Source of the DNA: Phycisphaerales bacterium
GTDB lineage: Bacteria > Planctomycetota > Phycisphaerae > UBA1845
DNA length: 64,000 bases
Reading direction: 5' to 3'
NCBI GenBank assembly: GCA_020639115.1
Contig: JACKHG010000002.1
Span: 248,001 to 312,000, forward strand
This document shows, piece after piece, positions 33,601 through 43,400 of this stretch. The notes under the pieces are model-generated. The model made no database searches. It had not been told where the DNA came from and saw only the letters and a list, made by a program, of their open reading frames with translations. The number at the start of each line of letters is the position of its first letter. Positions within the stretch are counted from its first letter, which is position 1. Position numbers and translations under genes: made by a program.

Positions 33601-36583
33601 CAACGCCAACGGCAACCTGACGTTCACCGATCCGGACAGCGACTCCACGGAGACGTTCGCCGACCACTTCGATACGCCGCGGATCTCGATGTTTTTCGAC
33701 GATCTCGATCCGAGCGAGGGGGGCACGGTGAGCTGGAAGCAGCTCAGTGACCGCGTGGTGGTGACGTTCCAGGATGTGCCGCAGGACAGCGTCGGTGACG
33801 ACAACACCTTCCAGGTGGAGATGTACTACGACGGGCGCATTCAGCTCGCGTGGTTGAACATAGCCGCGACCGACGGGCTTTCGGGCCTTTCCGCGGGCGG
33901 GGGCACGCCGATCGACTTCTTCGAGTCCGATCTGTCCGCGGTGGGCGACTGCGGGCCGCGGCCGCCGTCGGCGGCGGGTCGCACGGTCGTGACCGGGCAG
34001 GATCGCGCGACATCGGTGACGCTGCTCGCGTCGGATGACGGCCTGCCGTTCCCGCCGGGGGCGATCACGTACATCATCACGTCGCTGCCGGTGTACGAGC
34101 TGCGCGATGGGGGCGACAGCCACGTGATCGTGCCGGGCGACCTGCCGTACACGCTGGTGGGTGGCGGCAACACGGTGATCTATCAGCCGTCCGGCGGTTT
34201 TCTTGGCAATGACGCCTTCGACTTCAAGGCCAATGACGGCGGCACGCCACCGGACGCGGGCGACTCGAACACCGCGACGGTGGTCGTGCAGGTGGACCCG
34301 GTGCTGGCGCTGCCGTTCTACGATCCGTTCCCGCAGACGACGTTCGACACGGGCAAGTGGTCGTACATCGCCACGGCGACGATCGACGAGGGGGGCATCG
34401 GCGAGCCGAGCGCGCCGTACTCGGCGCGGTTCAACGGTACGCCGAACGGGGCGGACGAGGCGCGGACGCACCTGATCGACCTGGGCGGGGTGCCCGATGC
34501 GCGGCTCGTGTACTACTACGAGCGCACCGGAACGGGCGAGAGCCCCGACGCGGGCGAGAACCTGCGCGTGGAATACCAGAATTCCAACGGCGTGTGGGTG
34601 ACGCTCGCCCAGTACGCCGGCGACGGGGACGACATGACCGCCTACCTGCGGCAGGACATCCTGCTGCCGCCGGAGGCGCTGCACGACAGCTTCAAGCTGC
34701 GCTTCCGCAACAACGGCTCGACCAGTGCGAGCAACGTGGACGACTGGTTTGTCGACAACGTCTCGATCACGCGCGGCGATGCGCCGTTCAGCGAGGCGGT
34801 GTCGGCAATCGTCCGCCAGGACGACGTCGTTGACATTCAGCTCATCGGGATGGATCCCAGCATGGATCCGCTCGACTTCATCATCACGGCGCTGCCGGCC
34901 AACGGCGTGCTCACCGATCCCAACGGGGGGTTGATCACGTCGAACAGCCTGCCCTACACGCTGGCGGCCCAGGGGGATGTCGTGCGCTACCAGCGGGTCG
35001 GTGACTTCCTCGGGTACGACGCGTTCACGTACCACGTGAGCGACGGCACGTTCACCTCGTTCGATTCGACGGTGACGGTCGAGGTTCAGCCGCTCCTGGA
35101 GATTCCGTTCGCGGATGCGTTCCCGGATTTCGTGCTCGATCCGCTCAAGTGGGACACGATCCAGGGCGCCTCGGCGGACGCGCAGGGCATTCACATTCCC
35201 AGCCCGCCGTACGCGGCGCGTTTCAACGTGGTGTCGTCGGTCGGTGACCTGATCGAGAGTTTCCCGATCAACCTGGAGGGCTTTTCCACGATCCGCCTGC
35301 GGTATTACTGGGAGCGGACGGGCAACGGCGACAGTCCGGAGACGAACGACGACCTGTTCGTGGAATACCTGGATACGAACGGCGCCTGGCAGGTGCTGTC
35401 GCAGCATCTCGGCAGCGGTGCGGACATGACCGACTTCGCGCTGTACGACGAGGCGCTGCCGGCGGACGCGCTGCACGGCGAGTTCCGGTTGCGGATCCGC
35501 TGCCGCGGGTCGAGCGGCGACGACTGGTTCGTCGACAACGTGAAGATCTATCACCCGGATGGGCCGACCGCGACCGACCTGGCGGTACTTATTCATCGCT
35601 ACGGGTGGGCGGAGATTGCCCTCGCGGCGTCCGATCCCAACAGTGATCCGCTGAACTACGAGATTCTCACCCTTCCGGCGAGCGGTGCGCTGTATGACAT
35701 GAGTGACGGTACGCTCATTTCCGCCGGGGCGCTGCCGTACACGCTGAACGCCGGCGTGCAGGTGCGGTATCAGCCGGTGCTCGGCTTCGTGGGCAATGAT
35801 GCCTTTACCTACCGGGTGAACGACGGGGCGCTGAATTCCAACGTGGCCAACGTGGCGATCCAGGTGGGCGGCGATCAGCCGGTGCTCAGTTTCCCGCTGG
35901 ACGTCGACCCCGGCTGGTCCACCCAGGGGCAGTGGGCGTTCGGGCCGCCGCAGGGTCTGTTCTTCGATCCGGTTGCGGGAGCGACGGGCGCGAACGTCTA
36001 CGGCTACAACCTGGCGGGTCCGTACTCGGCGAACCTGCCGGCGACGTACCTGACCACGACCGCGCTCGACCTGTCGGTCGTGACCGGTGCGGAGCTGCGC
36101 TTCCAGCGCTGGCTGGGCGTGGAGAGCAGCTTCTTCGATCATGCGACCGTGGAGATCTCCGTCGACAACAACAACTGGACGACGATCTGGAACCACAACA
36201 ACCCCGCCGGTCTCTACGACCGCGCGTGGATTCCGCAGGTGTTTGATATTTCCGCGATCGCCGATCAGCAGTCGACGGTGTACCTGCGGTGGGGCATGGG
36301 GCCGACGGACGGATCGGGCGAGTTCGAGGGCTGGAACCTCGACGACATCGAGATTTACGGCGATATCCTGGCGGGTCCCGGCGACATCGACCAGGACGGC
36401 GACGTGGACGGTGCGGACCTGCGGGCGTTCGACGCGTGCATGTTCGGGCCGGGCCACGCGGTGACGCCGCCGATGCCGATGTCGGCGCTGGACTGCCGCA
36501 ACGCGTTCGATTTTGACGCGGACAACGACATCGACCTGGACGACTTCCAGGCGTTCACGCAGGTGTACAGCGGGTCGAACTGA
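30668..36583 (+). CDS. Subtilisin-like (S8) secreted protease with modular C-terminus, 1,971 aa
   Basis: Start GTG at 30668 with AAGGAG seven bases before; the ATG at 30683 lacks that spacing. After a signal peptide (VVVGVLVFALAAPAGE) and a propeptide-like region come the catalytic residues: Asp in VLVYDGG near 266, His in DHSTHVSGT near 296 and Ser in GTSMASPT near 490. The proprotein-convertase-like beta domain (FVESELVQGQTVQFLVLVG) follows. Further on are an Ig-like segment, then cadherin-like units each ending FLGNDAFDF, FLGYDAFTY or FVGNDAFTY, alternating with about 150-residue jelly-roll modules ending DDWFVDNV. The last 75 residues are dockerin-like (GDIDQDGDVDGADL, FDFDADNDIDLDDF). 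It is likely an extracellular enzyme bound to the surface or matrix. Confidence 0.9.
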   Translation: MRRVTMQATCVVVGVLVFALAAPAGEIRWRSGTVETQFRTPVDAADALAARALTRDGGVRHVVVQFDQPLSEEAKRELAASGVRLLSYLGDNAFYASVGAGPVDAQRVAQVQALRAVLDPEPAWKLDASLARGEIAPWAVIGADPAEFEAHPELRGQMLRPGADENPTVAAYVLFHPDVDLEGGGATLVQQHGAIVRDLMVSVNGLVVELPYRSIAALAAEDAVLYIEPPLPQFSVDNAENRARTGADVAQAPPYNLNGAGVTVLVYDGGTALASHSDFGGRLTARDGSSLSDHSTHVSGTIGGDGAGSGGLYRGMAPAVTIESYGFETGGALEAGFLYTNPGDLEADYNQAINTYGADISNNSIGTNVAPNGFPCEWEGNYNATSALIDAIVRGSLGSPFRIVWAGGNERGNGGCGTTYNTIAPPAGAKNHLSIGALNSNDDSVTSFTGWGPTDDGRLKPDFAAPGCQVGGDGGVTSCSSSGGYNVKCGTSMASPTTCGISALLLQDFRANYPGEPDFRNSTLKAVFAQTAVDIQAPGPDYRSGYGSVRIVPAVELMRAGNFVESELVQGQTVQFLVLVGPSDTQLKVTLAWDDVPGTPAVNPVLVNDLDLRVLDANSNAYFPWTLNPAAPTVNAVRTQADHVNNLEQVVIDAPAPGSYLVQVTGFNVPQGPQSFSVAGSPQLINCSPQGVLRFEQDSYSCASTAVISVNDCDVNSNDLVVETVDVMVVSDTEPGGEMVTLTETGPQTAYFVGTLDLATTDGAGILQITEGDTITATYIDADDGFGNFNVAVDASVGVDCTAPVVSAVLASDIDPRSATISFNTDEPAVGSVYYGTDCAALSQVASAFGYNTAHTIPLTQLQDDTAYFYGVEAVDPAGNATFDTNGGVCHSFVTPEIPDYFTQSFSGDFDLTNHAILFAPNGSVDFYSSCTYETLVLPTDPAGGNNVFLTDTASQQINLTGGAQVLLYGQSYNAFFINANGNLTFTDPDSDSTETFADHFDTPRISMFFDDLDPSEGGTVSWKQLSDRVVVTFQDVPQDSVGDDNTFQVEMYYDGRIQLAWLNIAATDGLSGLSAGGGTPIDFFESDLSAVGDCGPRPPSAAGRTVVTGQDRATSVTLLASDDGLPFPPGAITYIITSLPVYELRDGGDSHVIVPGDLPYTLVGGGNTVIYQPSGGFLGNDAFDFKANDGGTPPDAGDSNTATVVVQVDPVLALPFYDPFPQTTFDTGKWSYIATATIDEGGIGEPSAPYSARFNGTPNGADEARTHLIDLGGVPDARLVYYYERTGTGESPDAGENLRVEYQNSNGVWVTLAQYAGDGDDMTAYLRQDILLPPEALHDSFKLRFRNNGSTSASNVDDWFVDNVSITRGDAPFSEAVSAIVRQDDVVDIQLIGMDPSMDPLDFIITALPANGVLTDPNGGLITSNSLPYTLAAQGDVVRYQRVGDFLGYDAFTYHVSDGTFTSFDSTVTVEVQPLLEIPFADAFPDFVLDPLKWDTIQGASADAQGIHIPSPPYAARFNVVSSVGDLIESFPINLEGFSTIRLRYYWERTGNGDSPETNDDLFVEYLDTNGAWQVLSQHLGSGADMTDFALYDEALPADALHGEFRLRIRCRGSSGDDWFVDNVKIYHPDGPTATDLAVLIHRYGWAEIALAASDPNSDPLNYEILTLPASGALYDMSDGTLISAGALPYTLNAGVQVRYQPVLGFVGNDAFTYRVNDGALNSNVANVAIQVGGDQPVLSFPLDVDPGWSTQGQWAFGPPQGLFFDPVAGATGANVYGYNLAGPYSANLPATYLTTTALDLSVVTGAELRFQRWLGVESSFFDHATVEISVDNNNWTTIWNHNNPAGLYDRAWIPQVFDISAIADQQSTVYLRWGMGPTDGSGEFEGWNLDDIEIYGDILAGPGDIDQDGDVDGADLRAFDACMFGPGHAVTPPMPMSALDCRNAFDFDADNDIDLDDFQAFTQVYSGSN

Positions 36584-36628
36584 CGCAATTGGTATGCAGC
36601 GTATGACCTCGGGCCTGCGGAGTGAGCG

Positions 36629-38196
36629 ATGCGGTTGTCGCGGAGTGGAGTGCATCCGTGGGGCGGCTGGGCTGTTGGGCTCGCCGCTGCGCTGACGGCT
36701 GGAGCGGGTGCGTTCGCGCAGGAGTCGCCGGTAGCGCCGGGCACGCCGCTGCCGGACTATGCGCGGCATGCGCTGCCGCACGCGGCGACGGCCCGGTGTT
36801 CATCGCCACGACCAATGGTCTTCCCAACGTGCTGCTCACCGGGTACTGGCCGCCAACCAACGAGATGCTGCGGCAGTTCAGCCGCAACCTGGACCAGAAC
36901 TCGAACGGGTGGGTCGGCGAGAACTGGGAGGGCCGCGGGTACAACGTCTACGCCTATTTCCCTGAATTTCCCGATGGTTTCGGCAAGGGCGTGGGCGATT
37001 TCGAGGTCGACTACCAGGACACGTCGAACGACTGGTGGCTGCTCGTCCCGGCGATGGATCCGATCGCGATCATCACCTTCAGCCGGGCGAGCAGTACGGT
37101 CTACTGGGAGCCGGAGGGGGGCAACCGCACGTATGCGCTTGCCGCGTGGTCCAATGATTACGTCGAGCCGTTCGATCCGACCCCGGAACTGCCCATCGCC
37201 GCGGAGACGCCACTGACCGTGCGCTACAGCACGCTGCCGATCGCGGCGATCATGCACAACGTGTCCACGTCTGGGGCTGCGGTCGTGCCGATTGCGTCGT
37301 ATCACGACCTGGGCGCTTACCTGTCGGACTTCATCGGATACCACGGGGTGTGGTATCACGACCTGCACGCCGATCCAGCCGATCCCGACTGGGTGGCTTG
37401 TGCGGGGCACGTGCACGTCGGCTACGCGATGGACCTGGCCAGTGCGGTCCTCGCGACGGAGGTGACGGTGCGCACCGTGCTCGGCCACGTGGATACTCTG
37501 CGCGCGCTGGCCCAACAGGGCGACTTGGACGGCAACGGTACGATCAACCTGCTTGATTATTCCCTGTGGTCGGGCTGTATGAGCGGGCCCGGCGGTGGTC
37601 TGCCGGGCGCGTGCGGGTCGGCGGGCCGGTTCGACCTTGCCGACCTGGACGGCGATGGTGGCGTGGACCTGCGCGATTTTGGTCTGTTCGCCGCCGCCCT
37701 GGTGGCGCAGGCGCCGCCCGCGCTGGCGCTGCCGTTCTTCGATGCCTTCGACACCACGACGTTCGATCCGGCGCGGTGGGAACTCATTGCCAGTGCCGAG
37801 ATCGATGATGTGGGGCTCGCCGAGCCGAGCGCGCCCTACGCGGCTCGGCTGAACCGTTCGACGACCGGGGCGGACGCGATCACGTCGCGTCCGATCGACG
37901 CGCGGAGCCCGACGCCGGTGCACCTGGCGTACGCGTGGCAGCGGACCGGCGGGGGCAACAGCACCGAGACCGGGGACGACCTGCTGGTGGAATTTCAGGA
38001 CGTGGTTGGCGGGTGGCACGAGCTGGCGCGCCACCTCGGGTCGGAGGCGGACATGACCACGTTTGCCGTCAACGACCTGGTGTTGCCGGCGGCTGCGCTG
38101 CACCATCAGTTTCGCGTGCGCTTCCGCGAGGCGGTGACCAGCGGGACGTCCGGGGACGACTGGTTCGTGGATGATGTTTCCCTCACCGCCGAGTAG
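36629..38196 (+). pseudogene. Pyroglutamyl-peptidase-like (C15) exported protein, frameshifted
   Basis: A good start (ATG at 36629, GGAG upstream) encodes a signal peptide (WAVGLAAALTAGAGAFAQ), but the mature protein continues in another frame from about 36785-36800, as if one base is missing. The mature frame resembles peptidase C15: NVLLTGYWPP at the start, VRYSTLPIAAIM, GAYLSDFIGY and GHVHVGY align with known VLVTGFEPF, AYFSTLP, GTFVCN and GFIHVP blocks. The catalytic Cys position is Ser here (YLSDF). A dockerin-type pair follows (GDLDGNGTINLLDYSLW, ADLDGDGGVDLRDFGLF), then a jelly-roll module ending DDWFVDDVSL that matches those of the upstream protease. Either a sequence error or a real mutation breaks it. 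Confidence 0.65.
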
Positions 38197-38478
38197 AGCA
38201 AGCTCTATTTAAGTGTAGCGGGTGTGCCCCGATCTTCTTCGAGCACGGACCCGCACTTCGACGCTACCGGTGGACTGGGGACGCTCCCGGCCACTTGCCG
38301 AAGCCCCTATCGCCCGGCGGGCCCGAGTTACACACTGCTTACAACCAGCCGCGCGTTCGCGTGTAGATTCTAGGTGAGTGCAATTCTCAAGGTGTGCCCT
38401 GCACTCCGCGCTTGGCCGCGGAGCGTCCGCGGCTGCGCTGGATCACCACGACCTTTCCCGGAACACAGGAGATTCCCC

Positions 38479-40293
38479 ATGATGACGAGATTGGCGGTGG
38501 GTTTTGCGGCGCTGGCGGGCGTCGCAGCGGTGGCTTGCGGAGCCACGCACGAGACCGCGGGCCGGATCGACGCGGTCACGGTCTATCGCGGGCAGGCGCT
38601 GGTGACGCGGCTCGTGGAAATCCCCGGACCGGCCGGGTTGCACGAGGTGGTGGTGACCGATCTGCCCGAGCGGATCGTGCCGGGCAGCATCTACGCGGAG
38701 TCGGCCGACGGGGTCGCGGTGCGTTCGGTCCGCTACCGGGTGCGGCCGGTCGCGGAGGATGTGCGTGACGAGGTGCGCAAGCTTGACGAGGAGATGGAGG
38801 CGAAGATGGAGGCGCTGGACGCGCTCGAGCGATCGCGGCGCGTGCTGGGGGAGGAGCGGGCGTATCTGGACCGGTTGAATGACTTCACGGCGCCGACGGC
38901 GACGGCGGAGCTGCGCAGCGGCGTGCTCAACGCGGAGACGCTGCGGAAACTCACGCTTTTCACGTTCGAGCAGCGCAAGCGGCTGAGCGACGAGGAATTG
39001 ACGATCGACCGGCAGAAGAAGGGGTTCGAGCAGGCGTTGAATCTGCTGCGGCGCAAGCGGGGCGAGTTGACCGGCGTGTCGGCGCGGACGGTGCGCGAGG
39101 CGGTGGTGTTTGCGGACCTGCGCGAAGCCACGGGCGGGCTGATGCGCGTGCGCTACCTGGTGGACGACGCGATGTGGTCGCCGTCGTACAACGTGCGGAC
39201 CGAGGCGGACAATGCGCGTGTGCTGCTCGAGTACAACGCGGCGATCCAGCAGCGCAGCGGCGAGGACTGGACGGACGTCGCGATGACGCTGTCGACGGCG
39301 ACGCCGACGCTGGTGGCGCGGGCGCCGGAGTTGACGCCGCTGCGCGTGGCGCTGGCGGAGTTCGAGGCCCCGCAGGCCGCGGAGCAGTACAAGGCGCAGT
39401 TCGGCGAGCTGATGCGGCGCAAGGCGCAGATGGAGAATTACCGTAATGCGCCGATGGCCCAGCAGCAGGGGCGAGCGGCGCAGCAAGCGCTGCAACCGCA
39501 GGCGGACACGCTGGAGGAGTGGACGGTGCTGGGCAATCGCGCGAATGACCTGAATCTCAACTCGATCGCCGCGGAGCTGCAGGTGCTGGATCTCGTGGCG
39601 CCGGGCAAGACGTCGCTGGGCAAGGGCGTGCCGCGCGAGGAGGGCGTGAGCGTGACGTACCTGCTCACCGGGCGGACGACGCTCCCCAGCCGCTCGGACC
39701 GGCAGTCGATCCAGATCGCGGGTCTCAATCTGCCGGCGGACTTCTACAAGGTGGCGACGCCGGTGCTGACCGACTTCGTGTACGACGAGGCGAGCCTGAC
39801 CAATGCGTCGCCGATGGTGCTGCTGGCGGGTCCGGTGGCGGCGTACGCGGGCGGGCAGTTCGTCGGGCATGGTGAAATTCCGATGGTGGCTGCGGGCGAG
39901 CGGTTCGCGGTGGGGCTGGGCATCGACTCGTCGCTGCGTGCCGGACGCGAACTCGTCGAGCGGCGCGAGAGCATCCGCGGCGGCAACCGGGTGGTGACGT
40001 TCAAGTACCGGCTGGTGGTGAACAACTTCGCGGACGCCCCGGCAGTAGTGCGCTTGCTCGACCGGTTGCCGAAAGCGAAGGACGCGGGCGTGCAGGTGAC
40101 GCTGGCGGAGAGCGGCAAGCCGCTGTGCGACGATCGGGATTATCAGCATGGGCCGCGCAAGGACGGGATTCTCCGCTGGGACGCGGAGGTGCCCGGTGCG
40201 GCCAGCGGTCCGGACGCGTTCGCGATCGACTACGAGTTCCAGCTCGAGTACGACAAGGCCAAGTCGCTGACCGGCCTGGCGTTTGCGGACTGA
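38479..40293 (+). CDS. MuiA-family (DUF4139) exported protein, 604 aa
   Basis: The start ATG at 38479 follows AGGAG at a good distance. A signal peptide (MMTRLAVGFAALAGVAAVACGA) leads to a DUF4140-like N-terminal domain (RIDAVTVYRGQALVTRLVEIP), a long coiled-coil (EEMEAKMEALDALERSRRVLGEERAYLDRL, about 97-215) and the DUF4139 domain (LRVRYLVDDAMWSPSYNVRTEADN, YNAAIQQRSGEDWTDVAMTLSTATP). This is the architecture of the mucoidy inhibitor MuiA family, whose biochemical role is unknown. A Cys at residue 20 might allow lipidation, but the preceding residues fit the lipobox poorly. Its 3' end (20 bp) is duplicated downstream by repeat copy C. Confidence 0.85.
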   Translation: MMTRLAVGFAALAGVAAVACGATHETAGRIDAVTVYRGQALVTRLVEIPGPAGLHEVVVTDLPERIVPGSIYAESADGVAVRSVRYRVRPVAEDVRDEVRKLDEEMEAKMEALDALERSRRVLGEERAYLDRLNDFTAPTATAELRSGVLNAETLRKLTLFTFEQRKRLSDEELTIDRQKKGFEQALNLLRRKRGELTGVSARTVREAVVFADLREATGGLMRVRYLVDDAMWSPSYNVRTEADNARVLLEYNAAIQQRSGEDWTDVAMTLSTATPTLVARAPELTPLRVALAEFEAPQAAEQYKAQFGELMRRKAQMENYRNAPMAQQQGRAAQQALQPQADTLEEWTVLGNRANDLNLNSIAAELQVLDLVAPGKTSLGKGVPREEGVSVTYLLTGRTTLPSRSDRQSIQIAGLNLPADFYKVATPVLTDFVYDEASLTNASPMVLLAGPVAAYAGGQFVGHGEIPMVAAGERFAVGLGIDSSLRAGRELVERRESIRGGNRVVTFKYRLVVNNFADAPAVVRLLDRLPKAKDAGVQVTLAESGKPLCDDRDYQHGPRKDGILRWDAEVPGAASGPDAFAIDYEFQLEYDKAKSLTGLAFAD

Positions 40294-40446
40294 GCGTGCC
40301 GAGGGGTTCGTGCGTCGTCCGCTCCCTTACGGTCGCGGCTCTGTTGGCGCGTTTGCGGACTGAGCGTGTTGACGCGTGCATGCGTCGTCCGCTCGCTGGC
40401 GCTCGCAGTGTGGGTCCGCTCCCTTACGGTCGCGGCTCTGTTGGGC
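40279..40446. repeat. Dispersed repeat, copy C, with duplicated gene end
   Basis: Two units lie between the converging MuiA-family and BNR genes. Each begins GCGTTTGCGGACTGAGCGTG (40279-40298 and 40349-40368, identical over 20 bp), continues through TGCGTCGTCCGCTC and ends CCCTTACGGTCGCGGCTCTGTTG. The first 15 bp of unit 1 are the last codons and stop of the upstream gene. The core is CTTACGGTCGCGGCTCTG, a variant of TTACGGGCGCGGCTCTG in the other copies. Confidence 0.85.
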
Positions 40447-40460
40447 CGCGCGCCGATGGA

Positions 40461-43400
40461 TCAGTCCGGTTCGCGGTAGAGGTTCTCCCAATGGGGGATC
40501 CGGCCGGGTGTCCACGGGGCGCCGGCCTTTTCGAGGCGGGCCTCCACGGCGGGCAGCTCCGTGCCGAGCAGTTGCTGCAGCTCGTTCAGGGCCGTGGCGA
40601 AGGTGTCCGCGGACCAGGTGTAGACGTCGCGCTGGGTCTGGGTCGGAGCCTGGGTGATCGCGCCGAGGTTGTCGGCGAGTTCCTCGACGCGCTCGCGGAT
40701 CGACGGCGGCACGGGTTCCTGGCGGCGGGCGAGCGTGCGGTCGCCGCGCAGGGTGGTGAGCAGCTCGTCGAGCCGGTGGTCAATTTGGGCGAGGTCCGCG
40801 AGCGCGGGCTCGTCGGCTGCCGGCGTGTCGATCACGGCCTGCTGCAGGTAGCGGATTCGCGTGCGGCCTTCCTCGGCGGCGCGGACCGCACCGAGCACGG
40901 CGCGCTGGAGCCCGGCGACGCGGGCGCGGAAGTCGCGGACGGCGGCTGGGTCGGGCGCGGTGAAGGTCGCGAGGTCGAGCGCGGTGACGTTGAACGATTC
41001 GGGGCCGGCGAGCGTGGTGACCGCGCCGTCGGCCTCGCTCGTCAGTTCGACAGAGTACTCGCCGGCGGTGACCAGCGGTCCCGCGGGTGGGAATTCCCAG
41101 GGCATGCGCTCGGTTGCGGGAGTGAGGTCCACGGGGGTCGTGGACGGGCCGCGCAGATCCCAGTTCGCGCGGTGGATGCCGGCCTCGCGCGAGCCGGGCA
41201 CGCGGCGGACGATGGCGCCGTCGGCGTCGCGGACCACGAGGTAGACAGCCGCGGGCTTCTCGGCGTCCTCGACGCGGAGTTCGGCGATGGTGGGATAGGG
41301 CGGCGTACGGTTTTCGGCCAGCGCCTTTTTCTCGGCCTCGTGGCGGCGTTCGCGGCGGGTGCGGAGCTTGTCGCGCAGGTAGTAGGTGAAGATCGCGCCG
41401 AAGGGCGGGTTGGGCGCGGCGTAGAAGGACGCGCCCTGGCTGCCGCGGCCGCTGTTGCCGCCGAGGCGGGAGCGGGGGACGTAGAGCAGGGCGTCCTTGA
41501 CCGGGAAGAGCAGGGCGTCTTCGCCCAGGGCGGCCTCACTCACGTGGCGCAGCGGCGTGTAGTCGTCGAGGATGTAGAAGCCGCGGCCGAACGTGGCGAG
41601 CGCGAGGTCGTTCACCTGGCGCTGGACGGCGATGTCGCGGACCGCGATCGTCGGGAAATTCCCCTTGAGCTGGATCCAGTGTTCGCCGCCGTCGACGGTG
41701 AAGAACACGCCGAACTCGGTTCCGGCGAAGAGCAGGTCGGGATTTTCCGTATCCTCCTGCACGGTGTAGACGACGTTGCGGTCGGGCAGGTCGCCGCTGA
41801 TGCGGGTCCAGGATGCGCCGCGGTCGGTGCTCCTGAGCAGGTAGGGGGTGAAGTCGCCGCTCTTGTGGTTGTCGAAGGCGGCGTAGACGGTGTCGTCGGC
41901 GTGGCGCGACGCGGTGAGGCAGCTTACGTAGGTGAGCTGGGGGATGCCGGGGAAGGTGTCGATGCGCCGCCAGGTTTTACCGGCATCGGGCGTGACCTGG
42001 ACGAGGCCGTCGTCGGTGCCGACGTAGATGAGGTCTGCGACGCGCGGGGACTCGGTGAGCGCGACGCAGTTGCCGTAGACGGAGGTGGACTCGCTCTTGG
42101 CGACGGCGTCGGCGGGCTGGATACGGCCCATGACTTCGAGCTGGTTGCGGTCGATGCCGCGGGAGAGGTCGCCGCTGAGGGCGGTCCAGGAGTTGCCGCG
42201 GTCGTCGGAGCGGAAGAGGCGCTGGGCGGCGACGTAGAGGCGGTGGGGATCGTGGGGGCTGATGATGAGCGGGGTATCCCAATTCCAGACGAAGGGTTTT
42301 TCGCCGGGGGCCTCGCGCGGCTTGATGTCGACGGCCTCGCCGCTGCGGCGGTCGTAGCGCACCAGGCCGCCGTACTGCCAGAGGGCGTAGAGGGTGTTGG
42401 GGTCGGTCGGGTCGACGCGGGTCTGGTAGCCGTCGCCGCCGACGGTGACGAACCAGTCGGCGTTGGTGATGCCGGCGCGGTCGAGGGTGCGCGACGGGCC
42501 GCCGAGCGAGTTGTTGTCCTGGGTGCCGCCGTAGACGTAGTAGAACGGCTCGGAGTGGTCGACGCTCACGCGGTAGAACTGCAGCGTGGGCAGGTTGGGC
42601 ATGAAGCGCCAGTTCGCTCCGCGGTCGAACGTGTCGTAGACGCCGCCGTCGCAGCCCACCAGCAGGTAGTCGGTGTCGGCGGGATCGATCCAGAGGGCGT
42701 GGTTATCCACGTGGCGGTCGGTGAAGGGGACGGGGCGGACGGTCTTGCCGCCGTCCTCCGTCACGTGGAGCAGGGTGTCGAGGAAGTAGGCGCGGTCGGG
42801 GTCGCGGGGGTCGCAGACGATCTCGTTGTAGTACTGGGGGCTGGTGGGGACGTAGTCGCTTCGTTTTTCCCAATGTTCGCCGCGATCGGTGGAGCGGAAG
42901 ACGCCGCCCTTGTCGTCGGCGGCCTCGATGATGGCGTAGATGATGTCGGGGTTGGCGGGGGCGAGGTCGAGTCCGATGCGGCCGAGGTCGACTTCGGGCA
43001 GGCCGGTCTCCAGCTTGCGCCAGGTGGCGCCGGCGTCGCTCGATTTGTAGATTGCCGAGCCCGGGCCGCCGTTGATCAGGGTCCAGACATGACGGCGGCG
43101 CTGGTAGGCGGAGGCGTAGAGCACGTCGGGATCGCGGGGATCGAAATGCACCTCACTGACGCCGGTGTCGTCGCTGATCGCGAGGACGCGGTTCCAGGTC
43201 TGGCCGCCGTCGGTGGTCTTGTAGAGGCCGCGGTCGCCGCCGGCGTTCCAGAGCGGGCCCTGGGCTGCCACGTAGACGGTGTCGCTGTTGCGCGGGTCGA
43301 TCCGGATCATGCCGATGTGTTCGGAGGTCTTCAAGCCCATGTGCTTCCAGGTCTTGCCGCCGTCGAGCGAGCGGTAGACGCCGTCGCCGTAGCCCACGCT

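Noticed and set aside
25266..36781. Very long open frames on the strand opposite the secreted-protein genes (1,517 and 2,326 codons)
   Set aside because: They are Arg/His/Val-rich mirror images of real genes, caused by high GC at third codon positions. They lack signal peptides and recognisable domains, while the plus strand has clear ones.
36629..36800. Programmed -1 frameshift joining the signal peptide to the C15-like frame
   Set aside because: No slippery heptamer or downstream pseudoknot is apparent; a one-base loss or sequencing error is simpler.
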